A DNA stretch of 64,000 bases, from the NCBI GenBank assembly GCA_934526065.1, contig CAKSZX010000002.1:1-64000 (forward strand), given 5' to 3'. Source of the DNA: an uncultured Oscillospiraceae bacterium. GTDB lineage: Bacteria > Bacillota > Clostridia > Oscillospirales > Ruminococcaceae. The position numbers and the translations under genes are program-made. Shown here in pieces: positions 8,936-18,310 of the stretch. Numbering within the stretch: the first letter of the stretch is position 1; each line of letters opens with the position of its first letter. The notes beneath the pieces were generated by a model, which saw only the letters and a program-made list of their open reading frames with translations, was not told where the DNA came from and made no database searches.

Positions 8936-9061
8936 AAAATTGTAAGTCCTTTCAGCAATGTCTTATAAATACAGTATAACAAAATTATCGGTTAATGTAA
9001 ATTCAATATTTGAATATAATTTATTTTATGGTATGATTATATAAAAGAGCAGGTGATGTTT

Positions 9062-11086
9062 ATGGATATTTTAAAACAAGATGTCAGATACCTAAAAGGC
9101 GTTGGAGAAAAAAGGCGGCGGCAGTTGTACAAGCTTGATGTGCACACCGTTGAAGACTTGTTGTATCTATTGCCCAGAAGATACACCGACTATTCCGACC
9201 CATATCAAATTGCTTACGCCCCTTATGACGAACCGGCTGCGGTGCTTGCAACGGTTCTTGAAATAGGCAACGGTATAAGGGTGAGAGGCGGCAGAGTGAT
9301 TTACAGAGTTTTGTGCCGGGACGAAACCGCACGCCTTACCATAACATTTTTTAACAGCGAATACACCGTTAAACAGTTGCACCCCGGGGAAGATTACATC
9401 TTCTACGGCAAGGCCGAGGGCAGTATGACAAACAGACAGATGTCCTCGCCTATATTCATAAAAGCGGATGCGCCGGTAAAAAAACGACCGGTTTATCCTC
9501 TTACTGCCGGACTTAGTCAAAAAATGGTTTCCAAATACATTGCCACCGCACTTGAAAATGCAGGTAGAATAGAGGATTTTGTCCCCACCGATTTTTTGCA
9601 AAAGTACAATCTGACGGATTTAAATACGGCTCTTCATCAAATACATTTTCCCACAAGTTCAAAAGGGCTTGAAAGGGCGGCGGAAAGACTGACATTTGAT
9701 GAACTTTTGATTTTGCAGATAGGTTTAAATCTGCTTACTGCCAAAGGAAAAGTAAAGGCAGGCTGCCCGGTTAAAACCGTGAATATAGACGACTTTTTAT
9801 ATAGCCTGCCATACACCCCCACAAGGGCGCAGTTTAATGCAATAAAAGATATTCTTTTGGATTTTAAAAGCGGTTATGCCATGAACCGACTGGTACAGGG
9901 GGATGTTGGCAGCGGCAAAACCCTTGTTGCTGTGGCAGTTATGTACTGCATGGCTAAAAACGGTTACCAAAGTTGTATGATGGCACCGACGGAAATTTTG
10001 GCAAACCAGCACTATGAAAACATAAGTAAAATGCTGGAAAATTTCGGGGTTTGTGTGGCGTTGCTGACGGCTTCCACAAAAGCGGCGGAAAAGAGAAAAA
10101 TATTATCGGATTTGGCAGAGGGTAAAATACAAATTCTCATAGGTACCCATGCGCTTTTAAGCGACAAAGTGATTTTTAAAAATTTGGCTCTTGCCGTAAC
10201 CGATGAGCAGCATCGCTTCGGAGTAAACCAGCGCAATTTGGCAGGGCAAAAGGGAATTAACCCTCACATACTTGTTATGAGCGCCACCCCGATACCCCGC
10301 ACCCTGGCGATGATTATTTACGCCAATATGCAAATAAGCGTAATTGACGAAATGCCAAAGGGCAGAAAGCCGGTGCAAACCCTCTTGGTAGGTACCGATA
10401 AAAGGCGGCGTATGTTCGGTTTTATAGATAAGCACATAAAATCCGGTTATCAGTGCTATATCGTTTTGCCTGCAATAGAAGAAAATGAAAATATGAGCGA
10501 ATTGCAGAGCGTTGAAAAGTATTGTAATGAGGTGATTATCCCTCTCTTGCCGGATGCCCGAGTGGCTATGCTCCACGGCAAAATGAAAGCTGCGGAAAAG
10601 GATAGAATTATGTCCGCTTTTTCAAAAGGAGAGATAGATCTGCTTTGTTCTACCACCGTTGTGGAAGTGGGTGTTGATGTGCCAAATGCAGTGCTTATGA
10701 TAGTAGAAAATGCCGAAAGATACGGCTTGTCGGCTTTACATCAGTTAAGAGGCCGTGTCGGCAGAGGCAGTGTGCAAAGTTATTGTATTTTGGTAAGTGA
10801 CAACAGAAATCCTCCTGTGCAGGAAAGACTGAGGTTTATGGTAAGCCATAATTCCGGCTTTGATGTGGCTCAATTCGATTTACAACACCGTGGCCCGGGG
10901 GACTTTTTCGGCTCAAGGCAGCATGGCTTGCCGGCTATGAAAACCGCCAACTTAACCGCCGATGTAAAATTGTTAGACAGGACAAAGGCGGCGGCAGAGG
11001 AAATTTTATCTCAAAGCCCGGATTTAAAACTGTACCCCGGTGTAAAACAAAAATGCGCCAAGTTGTTTGAAAGCCTTACATTATAG
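9062..11086 (+). CDS. recG: ATP-dependent DNA helicase RecG
   Basis: RecG reverses stalled replication forks and branch-migrates Holliday junctions. The N-terminal wedge/OB region is followed by helicase motifs: Walker A 'GDVGSGKTL' near residue 280, 'DEQHR' (DExH-like) near 380, 'MSATPIPRT' (motif III) and 'QLRGRVGRG' (motif VI). Length, 674 residues, is normal. I chose the ATG at 9062 over the GTG at 9053, because AGGTG at 9051-9055 is correctly spaced only for the later codon. It is divergent from asparaginase and appears to be a single gene. Confidence 0.95.
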   Translation: MDILKQDVRYLKGVGEKRRRQLYKLDVHTVEDLLYLLPRRYTDYSDPYQIAYAPYDEPAAVLATVLEIGNGIRVRGGRVIYRVLCRDETARLTITFFNSEYTVKQLHPGEDYIFYGKAEGSMTNRQMSSPIFIKADAPVKKRPVYPLTAGLSQKMVSKYIATALENAGRIEDFVPTDFLQKYNLTDLNTALHQIHFPTSSKGLERAAERLTFDELLILQIGLNLLTAKGKVKAGCPVKTVNIDDFLYSLPYTPTRAQFNAIKDILLDFKSGYAMNRLVQGDVGSGKTLVAVAVMYCMAKNGYQSCMMAPTEILANQHYENISKMLENFGVCVALLTASTKAAEKRKILSDLAEGKIQILIGTHALLSDKVIFKNLALAVTDEQHRFGVNQRNLAGQKGINPHILVMSATPIPRTLAMIIYANMQISVIDEMPKGRKPVQTLLVGTDKRRRMFGFIDKHIKSGYQCYIVLPAIEENENMSELQSVEKYCNEVIIPLLPDARVAMLHGKMKAAEKDRIMSAFSKGEIDLLCSTTVVEVGVDVPNAVLMIVENAERYGLSALHQLRGRVGRGSVQSYCILVSDNRNPPVQERLRFMVSHNSGFDVAQFDLQHRGPGDFFGSRQHGLPAMKTANLTADVKLLDRTKAAAEEILSQSPDLKLYPGVKQKCAKLFESLTL

Positions 11087-11274
11087 AAAATAGTGTCTAT
11101 GTATAAAGTACAAATCAAATTTTGCGTGTCTGTGCAAAACACAATCGCATTTTTTACAAAAACAAATGTGTAATTTCTCACATATTCAAACTCTTTGAGC
11201 ATTGAATAAAATGTTTTATGCACTTATAATATATATCAATATTTAGTATTATTATTTTCAAGAGGTGAATTTTT

Positions 11275-12054
11275 ATGAACAGAAAACCAATCGTAGCAAT
11301 TCCGCCGGAACCTGTTACAACTGAAACTATAAAAGCTCTCACAGACAAGGAAATTTATATGGAAAGGTCTGTTGATACAAACCAAAAGTACATCAGCCAA
11401 TACGGCGGTATTCCTTTTGTAACGCAGGTTGCCGAAACGCAAGAACAGGCCGAAGAAATTATGGAAATTTGCGACGGTTTATTTTTGACCGGCGGTGATG
11501 ATGTAAATCCGGCATTGTACGGCGAAGAAAAACTTGAATGTTGCGGTCGGTTCAACGAAAGGCGTGACAAAAGTGATATGCTGTTTTTAAAAGCCGCCCT
11601 CAAACTGGGCAAACCGATTTTGGCAATATGCCGTGGCAGCCAAATAGTAAATGTTTACTACGGCGGTACTTTGTATCAGGATATAAAAACACAATTTAAA
11701 ACAGATATAACCCACCAGGATTTTAAAAGAGAACACTTTAATGCCTATGGAGTTGACAATTCCGCCCACAGGATAAAAATTCAAAAGGGTTCGCCCTTGT
11801 ATATGATAGTGGGTGACGATGAAACAGGCATAAACAGCTTGCATCATCAAGGTGTTAAAGATTTAGGCAAAAACCTTGTTGTACAGGCCTCGGCTCCCGA
11901 CGGCATGGTGGAAAGTTTCTATCTTGACAGCGACGAACAATATTTAAGAGCCTACCAGTGGCACCCGGAATTTCAGGACGACAACCTTGTTAAAGATGCC
12001 ATAGTAACCGACTTTTTATCCGAGTGCTTAATAAACAGAGAAAATAAACTTTAA
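11275..12054 (+). CDS. Gamma-glutamyl-gamma-aminobutyrate hydrolase family (peptidase C26)
   Basis: The 259-residue protein belongs to the class I glutamine amidotransferase fold, PuuD-like group, which cleaves gamma-glutamyl amides. The nucleophile is C119 in 'AICRGSQIVNVYYGG', and the partner residues are in 'YQWHPEF' near residue 230. 'LFLTGGDDVNPALYGE' is the usual first signature. PuuD acts in putrescine breakdown, but no other puu gene is nearby, so the exact substrate is open. GAGGTG precedes the ATG. It converges on ppdK with a shared terminator. Confidence 0.85.
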   Translation: MNRKPIVAIPPEPVTTETIKALTDKEIYMERSVDTNQKYISQYGGIPFVTQVAETQEQAEEIMEICDGLFLTGGDDVNPALYGEEKLECCGRFNERRDKSDMLFLKAALKLGKPILAICRGSQIVNVYYGGTLYQDIKTQFKTDITHQDFKREHFNAYGVDNSAHRIKIQKGSPLYMIVGDDETGINSLHHQGVKDLGKNLVVQASAPDGMVESFYLDSDEQYLRAYQWHPEFQDDNLVKDAIVTDFLSECLINRENKL

Positions 12055-12154
12055 TTTGCCGGACACGGATATAAAACATTCGGATTATGCCCAGGAGCAC
12101 TTCTCCGACTTTTACGAAAGCCACAGCGCCCATATTGTAAATACGGATATATAC

Positions 12155-12185
12155 AAAAATGCCTCCCGCTTTGGGAGGCATTTTT
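12155..12185. terminator. Bidirectional terminator
   Basis: AAAAATGCCTCCC, a 5-base loop and GGGAGGCATTTTT form a symmetrical stem between two convergent genes. Confidence 0.85.
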
Positions 12186-12218
12186 GCTTTGGGATTTATG
12201 GATTATGAAAAAAGTTTA

Positions 12219-14852
12219 TCATTTGTCGCTTTTGCTTTTTATAGCTGCCTGTGCTGCCGCAAGTCTTGCAATAGGCACACGGTAAGGTGAGCAGGAAACA
12301 TAGTCCAAACCGGCGTTTTGGAAGAACTGAATTGAAACAGGGTCACCGCCGTGTTCGCCGCAAACCCCTAACTTGATGTCAGGTCTTGCCTGTTTAGCCC
12401 ATGAACAAGCCATTTTTATAAGTTTACCTACGCCCATTTGGTCAAGTTTTGTGGTTGGGTCAAATTCAAATATTCTGTTCTTAAAGTAGTCGTCAAGAAT
12501 TTGGCTTGCATCATCTCTTGAAAGGCCGTATGTAGTCTGTGTCAAGTCGTTTGTGCCAAAGCTGAAGAACTCGGCAGATTTTGAAATAGTGTCGGTCATT
12601 AAAGCGGCTCTCGGAATTTCAATCATAGCGCCTACTTTGTATTTAAGGGTAACGCCCCTTTCCCGGAATACCTGCTGTGCAGTTGTGTCCACAATGTTTT
12701 TAACGAATGCAAGCTCTGCCTCGTCGCAAACAAGAGGTATCATAATCTCCGGTTCAACATATGTACCGTCCTTCATAACCTGAATGGCGGCCTGCATAAC
12801 GGCTCTTGTCTGCATTTGTGCAATTTCCGGATAGGAGATAGCCAAACGGCAGCCACGGTGGCCAAGCATCGGGTTTGTTTCTTTCAATCTGTCAACAGCG
12901 GCTTTAAGTTCGGTAAAGGAAATACCCATTTCATAAGCTGTTACCGCCGTTTCGTCATCATCATGGGGCAAGAATTCGTGAAGAGGCGGGTCCAAAAATC
13001 TTATTGTAACCGGCAAGCCTGCCATTTCACGGTACATGCCCTCAAAGTCGCTTTGCTGCATAGGAAGAATTTTTTCCAATGCCCGAACTCTCTCGGATGT
13101 GGATTTTGCCAAAATCATCTGGCGCATTGCCAGAATTCTGTCTTTTTCAAAGAACATATGTTCCGTTCTGCAAAGACCGATACCCTCTGCACCGAAAAGT
13201 CTTGCCTGTCTTGCGTCTTTCGGATTGTCGGCGTTTGTTCTCACTCCAAGGGTGCGCACCTCATCTGCCCAACCCATAAATTTGGCAAAGTCACCGCTGA
13301 GTGTTGCATCTATTGTAGGCAACTGCTCCTTGTAAACATTTCCTGTGGAACCGTCAACGGAAATAAATTCACCCTCTGTTACCTTAACGTCGTTAAAGTA
13401 AGCAACCTTGTTGTCCCGGTCAACTTTAAGGCCACGACAGCCGGAAACACAACATCTGCCCATGCCTCTTGCAACAACGGCGGCGTGGCTTGTCATACCG
13501 CCTCTGGCAGTTAAAATACCTCTTGCAACGGCCATGCCCTCAATATCCTCAGGGCTTGTTTCGGCTCTTACAAGGATAACCGGCTCGGCTCTCTTTTCTG
13601 CGGCCTCTTTGGCGTCTTCGGCGTTAAAGTAAACTCTGCCGCAGGCAGCCCCAGGTGATGCCGGCAAGCCCTTTGCTATTACAACCGCATCTTTCAATGC
13701 GTTAGGTTCAAACTGCGGGTGAAGCAAGCTGTCAAGCCGGTTCGGCTCAACTTTCAAAAGAGCCTCTTCTTTTGAGCAAAGTCCCTGTTCGTACAGGTCA
13801 ACGGCAATTTTTATGGCCGCCTGTGCGGTGCGCTTGCCGTTTCTTGTCTGTAACATATACAATTTGCCTTTTTCAATGGTAAATTCCATATCCTGCATAT
13901 CGGAGTTGTGTCTTTCCAATTTTTCGGCTATTTCTATGATTTTCCGGTAGGCGTCAGGCATAATTTCACCTAACTCTCTTATTGATTTAGGGGTTCTTAT
14001 ACCTGCAACAACATCTTCGCCCTGAGCATTCATCAAAAATTCGCCGTACAGTTTCTTTTCGCCTGTGGCCGGGTTTCTTGTAAATGCAACGCCTGTGCCG
14101 CTGTCATTGCCCATATTGCCAAATACCATCATCTGCACCGTTACAGCCGTGCCCCATGATGAGGGGATATCGTTCATACGGCGGTAGTAAATGGCTCTTG
14201 GGTTTTCCCATGAGGAGAAAACAGCCTGAACCGCTGCCAAAAGCTGTGTTTTTGAATCGGCAGGGAAGTCGCTGCCGGTTTCTCTCTTATATATATCTTT
14301 GTATCCAGCGATTATTTTTCTCAAATCCCGGCAATTAAGCTGGTGGTCATATTCAACCATTGCTTCGGATTTTACATTGTCAAGTACATTGTCAAAATAT
14401 GATTTCTGTATACCCATAACAACATCGGAGAACATTTGAATAAATCTTCTGTATGCGTCAAGGGCAAATCTCTCGTTGTTTGTAAGCTCGGCCAAACCTG
14501 CCACAACTTCATCGTTTAAACCCAAGTTCAAAACTGTGTCCATCATACCCGGCATAGAAGCTCTTGCGCCGCTGCGGACAGAGCAGAGAAGAGGGTTTTT
14601 CGGGTCGCCGAATTTTTTCCCTGTTGTTTCTTCCAATTTTGAGAGGTAATCGAAAATCTGAGTTTTAATTTCCTCGGATATTTCTTTTCCGTTTTTGTAG
14701 TAGTCGGTGCAGGCCTCTGTTGTAATTGTAAAGCCCTGTGGAACCGGCATACCCAAATTCGTCATCTCGGCAAGGTTTGCGCCTTTTCCGCCTAAAAGTT
14801 CACGCATAGAGCCGTTGCCCTCGCTAAAAAGATAAACATATTTGTAAGACAT
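12219..14852 (-). CDS. ppdK: Pyruvate, phosphate dikinase
   Basis: PPDK interconverts pyruvate + ATP + phosphate with phosphoenolpyruvate + AMP + pyrophosphate; in anaerobes it often works glycolytically with pyrophosphate. The order is ATP-grasp domain, phosphohistidine domain with the carrier His near 455 in 'GGMTSHAAVVARG', and the PEP/pyruvate barrel with 'GVCGEHGGDP' near 829. Length is 877 residues from MSYKYVYLF. The longer TTG start is rejected, because that TTG overlaps the ribosome binding site GGAGG, which sits 5 bases before the ATG at 14852. A minus-strand promoter TTGAAA-16-TATAAT lies at 14978-14951. Confidence 0.97.
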   Translation of the reverse strand: MSYKYVYLFSEGNGSMRELLGGKGANLAEMTNLGMPVPQGFTITTEACTDYYKNGKEISEEIKTQIFDYLSKLEETTGKKFGDPKNPLLCSVRSGARASMPGMMDTVLNLGLNDEVVAGLAELTNNERFALDAYRRFIQMFSDVVMGIQKSYFDNVLDNVKSEAMVEYDHQLNCRDLRKIIAGYKDIYKRETGSDFPADSKTQLLAAVQAVFSSWENPRAIYYRRMNDIPSSWGTAVTVQMMVFGNMGNDSGTGVAFTRNPATGEKKLYGEFLMNAQGEDVVAGIRTPKSIRELGEIMPDAYRKIIEIAEKLERHNSDMQDMEFTIEKGKLYMLQTRNGKRTAQAAIKIAVDLYEQGLCSKEEALLKVEPNRLDSLLHPQFEPNALKDAVVIAKGLPASPGAACGRVYFNAEDAKEAAEKRAEPVILVRAETSPEDIEGMAVARGILTARGGMTSHAAVVARGMGRCCVSGCRGLKVDRDNKVAYFNDVKVTEGEFISVDGSTGNVYKEQLPTIDATLSGDFAKFMGWADEVRTLGVRTNADNPKDARQARLFGAEGIGLCRTEHMFFEKDRILAMRQMILAKSTSERVRALEKILPMQQSDFEGMYREMAGLPVTIRFLDPPLHEFLPHDDDETAVTAYEMGISFTELKAAVDRLKETNPMLGHRGCRLAISYPEIAQMQTRAVMQAAIQVMKDGTYVEPEIMIPLVCDEAELAFVKNIVDTTAQQVFRERGVTLKYKVGAMIEIPRAALMTDTISKSAEFFSFGTNDLTQTTYGLSRDDASQILDDYFKNRIFEFDPTTKLDQMGVGKLIKMACSWAKQARPDIKLGVCGEHGGDPVSIQFFQNAGLDYVSCSPYRVPIARLAAAQAAIKSKSDK

Positions 14853-14950
14853 AAAAACCTCCAATAAAGTTGTGGCAATATTTTGGCAGACTGTATAACT
14901 GCCGCAATTTTTTCAATATCGCCGTAAATCAACTAAAACTTACAACTAAC

Positions 14951-14978
14951 ATTATAACAGACAAAAATTAAATTTCAA
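14951..14978 (-). promoter_or_regulatory. Probable ppdK promoter
   Basis: On the minus strand TTGAAA (14978-14973), 16 bases and TATAAT (14956-14951) lie about 100 bases before the start codon, leaving a leader of about 90 bases with no clear riboswitch fold. Confidence 0.5.
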
Positions 14979-15153
14979 TACAACAATATTACAAAATTGT
15001 GAATTAAATGTACATAGCACGATTTTCGTTAAATTTGACGAAACGCACTTTAAATCAATGTGAATATAGCATAAATTTTAAGATAAATTTTTATCTGTTT
15101 TTGACAAGTGTTATAAATTGCTAAATTTTTCACATATAAAATGTTAAAAGTTA

Positions 15154-15182
15154 TTGACTTTTTGCTCATAGACATGGATAAT
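15154..15182 (+). promoter_or_regulatory. Probable promoter of the cobalamin adenosyltransferase gene
   Basis: TTGACT (15154-15159), 17 bases and GATAAT (15177-15182) lie just before the ribosome binding site. This places the transcript start after the upstream in-frame ATG and supports the shorter gene start. Confidence 0.45.
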
Positions 15183-15212
15183 TATCTTAGAAAAACAAGG
15201 AGAAACAAACTA

Positions 15213-15731
15213 ATGAGTTATAAAATTCACATATATTTCGGAGACGGCAAAGGCAAAACCTCCGCTGCCACAGGTTTGGCGGTAAGGTATGCCGGCAAAG
15301 GCGGAAAAGTGATTTTTGCACAATTTCTTAAAGACGGAACAAGCGGTGAGGTGTCTGTACTTAAAAAAATTAAGGGAATAGAATATCGACGGGTAGAAAA
15401 AGCCTTCGGTTTTACATGGGCAATGTCCGAAAACGAGAAGAAAATTGCCGCAGATGAATATAAAAATCTTTTTGACAGCGTCTTGCGCACCTGCGCCGGC
15501 GGCGAATTGATTGTTTTAGACGAAATTTTGGATTTAATCCGGGTGGGATTCATAGACGAGAGCTATGTCATAAATAAAATTTTATCTCTTGAGGGAAAAC
15601 GGGAAATCCTCCTCACCGGCCACAGCCTAAGCGAAAAAACAGCGGAAATCGCCGATTACATCACGGAGATGAAAAAGATAAAACACCCTTTTGACAGGGG
15701 GCTCTCTGCAAGGCCGGGTATAGAATATTGA
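15213..15731 (+). CDS. cobO: Cob(I)alamin adenosyltransferase, CobO/BtuR family
   Basis: The 172-residue enzyme transfers the adenosyl group of ATP to cobalt, making coenzyme B12. The P-loop is 'GDGKGKTSAATG' at about 10-21, the family hallmark, with the acidic strand 'ELIVLDEI' and later 'LTGHS'. A longer reading frame begins 24 codons upstream, but AAGGAG at 15197 fits only the ATG at 15213. No other cobalamin gene is adjacent and no B12 riboswitch was seen. It probably serves salvage of imported corrinoid. Confidence 0.9.
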   Translation: MSYKIHIYFGDGKGKTSAATGLAVRYAGKGGKVIFAQFLKDGTSGEVSVLKKIKGIEYRRVEKAFGFTWAMSENEKKIAADEYKNLFDSVLRTCAGGELIVLDEILDLIRVGFIDESYVINKILSLEGKREILLTGHSLSEKTAEIADYITEMKKIKHPFDRGLSARPGIEY

Positions 15732-15824
15732 ATTTTTCCTTTCTCAAGGAAATTTACAATAACAAAAAAGAAATTTTTTTAAAAAGGTACTTGAAAAATA
15801 ATTATAATTTGGTATAATAAAACC

Positions 15825-16112
15825 AATAGCAATGATAATAAACCAGTAAGAAAAAGTTGTTTATCGCTAAGAGAGCCTGCGGCCGGTGAGATGCAGGTGC
15901 GGTAAGTTTTTCCGAATTCCTTATTTAGCTGACCGATGAAGGCTGTTGCTGTGTAGTCGGCTCCGGTGCATCCGTTAAGTGCAGGGTATTAAAAAGCTGT
16001 ACACCGCAGACGATACCCGAGGAGGTCATTCCCGTGAGGGGATGATAAATAGAGGTGGTAACACGGGAATTTTCTCGTCCTCTGATTTAGAAAATCAGGG
16101 GACGATTTTTTA
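15825..16112 (+). promoter_or_regulatory. T-box leader (tRNA-sensing riboswitch), no synthetase downstream
   Basis: Stem I carries the AGUA motif (near 15847), 'AGAGAG' and 'GGTGAGATGCAGG'. The T-box sequence AGAGGTGGTAACACGGGA lies at 16051-16068, with TGGT at 16056-16059 to pair with a tRNA ACCA end. The antiterminator is ATTCCCGTG (16028) with CACGGGAAT (16062). The competing terminator is 16075-16112. The specifier loop looks like CGAAUUCC, so UUC (Phe) is my tentative codon; the A discriminator implied by UGGU would fit. No aminoacyl-tRNA synthetase, biosynthetic or transport gene follows closely. Confidence 0.85.
16075..16112 (+). terminator. T-box regulated terminator
   Basis: TCGTCCTCTGATTT pairs with AAATCAGGGGACGA and is followed by TTTTTT. 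It is the off-state of the T-box. Confidence 0.85.
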
Positions 16113-16451
16113 TTTGTCCTCTGGACTTACAAAACGGAAAGGGGATAGTTAAAAAACAAATGGCGGCAGTTCTTCGGTAGGAAGCGGACAAATTCTTAAA
16201 GTACTTATTGAATTTTATTTTGGAAAAATACTTCGTAAAAAGCGAGCTTGGAAACCTCGGCTTTAAAAAGTCTTCTTTTGGACTTGAAAATAATTGATAC
16301 TATGAATATTAAAATCGCCTGAGCCGAAAAGTTCAGGCGCATTTTATTTAATCAAATCACTTGATTTATACGTGATTATAGTGTACCATTTTATAGCAGA
16401 GATGTTAAATAAACCGCAATGGCCGTATAAAATAATTTAATCGGGAGAATT
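16113..16451 (+). other. Non-coding stretch after the T-box
   Basis: There is no convincing gene. The only ATG with a purine-rich upstream site, at 16160, encodes six residues (MAAVLR) before a stop. A different frame stays open for about 35 codons (16155-16265) with no usual start codon. A terminator hairpin at 16311-16346 would end any T-box read-through transcript before the radical SAM gene at 16452. It may be the scar of a deleted gene. Confidence 0.5.
16311..16346 (+). terminator. Terminator downstream of the T-box region
   Basis: CGCCTGA (16316-16322) pairs with TCAGGCG (16333-16339), followed by CATTTTATTT. Confidence 0.65.
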
Positions 16452-17369
16452 ATGAAAAAATATCGCAAAATATATATTGAAATCACAAATAAATGTAACC
16501 TAAACTGTTCTTTTTGCCCCAAAACAAAAAGAGCCGGCAGAGCAATGTCGGCAGAAGAATTTGCCGCAGTTGCAAATGCGGTTAGGGATAGGGGGGTAAA
16601 TTATTATCTTCACCTTATGGGGGAGCCTACTTCTCACCCGGAGTTTGAAAAAATATTGAAAATTTGCCGTGAAAACAAAATGCCTGTAAATATTACCACC
16701 AATGGCACTTTGCTCGATAAAACAGGCGATACAATGCTTGAAAACAATGTGCGTATGGTGTCGGTTTCTATGCACAGTTTTGAAGCCAACAGCTTAAATA
16801 AAGATATGGCCGCATACCTTGGAAAAATAACCGACTTTTGTAAAAAGGCCCGGAAAACCGACACAATAACCGAATTGCGCCTTTGGAATTTTGACAGGGA
16901 GAGCATTTACGATAAAAATCGGCTAAACGGACAAATTCTTTGTTTCTTGCAGGAAAATTTAAAATTGGATTTTGATTTGCCGCAAGCAGTGGCTAAAACA
17001 TTAGAGGAAAAAGAAAATTCCAACCAAAGAAAATTCAATATCAAATTGACCGAAAATGTGTTTTTGGGTATGGCTGAACATTTTATGTGGCCGGATATAA
17101 ACAGAAAAGAAAAAAATGACTGCGGTTTTTGCTACGGCCTCCGCAATCAAGTGGCTATTTTGGCAAACGGGGATGTGGTTCCCTGTTGTCTTGACAGCGA
17201 CGGAAATATGGTTCTCGGCAATATTTTCACTCAAAATTTTGACGATATTATAAAAGGGCAAAGGGCTTTGGCAATTTACAACGGATTTTCAAACCGCAAG
17301 GCGGTAGAACCTTTGTGTCAAACATGCGGTTATATGCAAATGCACCTTAAAAAACCTGCCGTTAAGTAA
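16452..17369 (+). CDS. Radical SAM protein with SPASM-like C-terminus
   Basis: The 305-residue protein has the radical SAM cluster motif C15-x3-C19-x2-C22 in 'NKCNLNCSFCP', which binds a 4Fe-4S cluster and S-adenosylmethionine. The C-terminus has extra cysteines ('CGFCYG', 'VVPCCLDSDGNMVLGNIF', 'CQTCGY') in the SPASM pattern, which holds auxiliary iron-sulfur clusters. SPASM proteins often modify peptides or proteins, but I see no small precursor peptide beside it, so the substrate is unknown. GGGAG precedes the ATG. Confidence 0.85.
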   Translation: MKKYRKIYIEITNKCNLNCSFCPKTKRAGRAMSAEEFAAVANAVRDRGVNYYLHLMGEPTSHPEFEKILKICRENKMPVNITTNGTLLDKTGDTMLENNVRMVSVSMHSFEANSLNKDMAAYLGKITDFCKKARKTDTITELRLWNFDRESIYDKNRLNGQILCFLQENLKLDFDLPQAVAKTLEEKENSNQRKFNIKLTENVFLGMAEHFMWPDINRKEKNDCGFCYGLRNQVAILANGDVVPCCLDSDGNMVLGNIFTQNFDDIIKGQRALAIYNGFSNRKAVEPLCQTCGYMQMHLKKPAVK

Positions 17370-17493
17370 ATTATCACAATTTTTAGGGTAATGTTAAATT
17401 ATCGTTCACAATTTGTTTTTGATTTATTCTTTATTATATGGTATAATATAACGGTTGATTAAAGAGTTATTACTTTATAAGGAGATTATATAG

Positions 17494-18297
17494 ATGTCTG
17501 AAAAAAACAATCTTAACCCACGGGAAGACTTTGAAAAAGATTTCAACGAAGAAATTGAAAAAGAAAATAGTGTTTACCGTGCAAATAAAAAGTCCGTAAA
17601 AAGGACGAGAAACAGAAGAATTATAACAGGCGGAATATTTTGTGTTCTTGCTTTCGTAGGTGTTATGACAATTTTTACGGGAGTTGTAAAAGCAGGTGTT
17701 AAACTGTTTGACAAATCCTCCGAAATGCAGAAGTATGAAAATATGCTTTCTACTTTGGTTATATATGACCCGTTGCCTTTCGAATCCGTTGAAGAGGCCG
17801 ACCAAAATGTTATATTGTCAAGCACATTGTGGGCTGCCGTAATGAACGAGGATATGTCCGTTTATGAAAAAGACGAGTACGACAGAACATTGCTTCCTGC
17901 CGCAGTAGTTGACAAATATTACACAGCGCTTTTCGGCCCGGATCACAAGCTTGAACATCAAACATTTACCGACCAGGATATGGAATTTGAATATAACAGC
18001 GAAAAGCGGGCTTACGCAATACCTGTTACATCTTACCCGTCCGGCTATTCACCGAAAGTGGTTAAAATCCATACAAAATCCGGTGTAAAAACCGTTACCG
18101 TTGCTTATCTCTCTCCAAGCACATCTTGGGATGACACATCAGACAGAAGCATAGCTAAGTATGTTGATTATATCTTTACAAAGAACGACAGTGACAAAGA
18201 ATATTATCTCACAGCGGTAAGAGAAAGCAGTATAAAGGTTGAAATAGCCGATTCTTCATCATCTTCTTCATCATCTTCTTCAAGTTCACGGCAATAA
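17494..18297 (+). CDS. Membrane-anchored protein of unknown function with Ser-rich tail
   Basis: This 267-residue protein starts with a charged, Asn/Glu/Lys-rich segment, a basic 'KKSVKRTRNRR' stretch and one hydrophobic helix at about 46-66. By the positive-inside rule most of the protein should lie outside the cell. The outer domain is not recognised. It ends in a run of about 12 serines encoded by imperfect TCTTCATCATCTTCT repeats (18252-18293). The promoter is TTGATT-17-TATAAT just upstream. It is separated from tatD by a terminator. Confidence 0.7.
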   Translation: MSEKNNLNPREDFEKDFNEEIEKENSVYRANKKSVKRTRNRRIITGGIFCVLAFVGVMTIFTGVVKAGVKLFDKSSEMQKYENMLSTLVIYDPLPFESVEEADQNVILSSTLWAAVMNEDMSVYEKDEYDRTLLPAAVVDKYYTALFGPDHKLEHQTFTDQDMEFEYNSEKRAYAIPVTSYPSGYSPKVVKIHTKSGVKTVTVAYLSPSTSWDDTSDRSIAKYVDYIFTKNDSDKEYYLTAVRESSIKVEIADSSSSSSSSSSSSRQ

Positions 18298-18310
18298 AAC
18301 AAAATAAATG

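Noticed and set aside
12816..13514. 232-codon frame antisense to ppdK
   Set aside because: Shadow of the ppdK coding sequence; no ribosome binding site and composition typical of an antisense frame.
16160..16265. Small ORF after the T-box as the regulated gene
   Set aside because: The ATG frame has six codons only; the longer open frame has no start codon. I list the region as non-coding instead.
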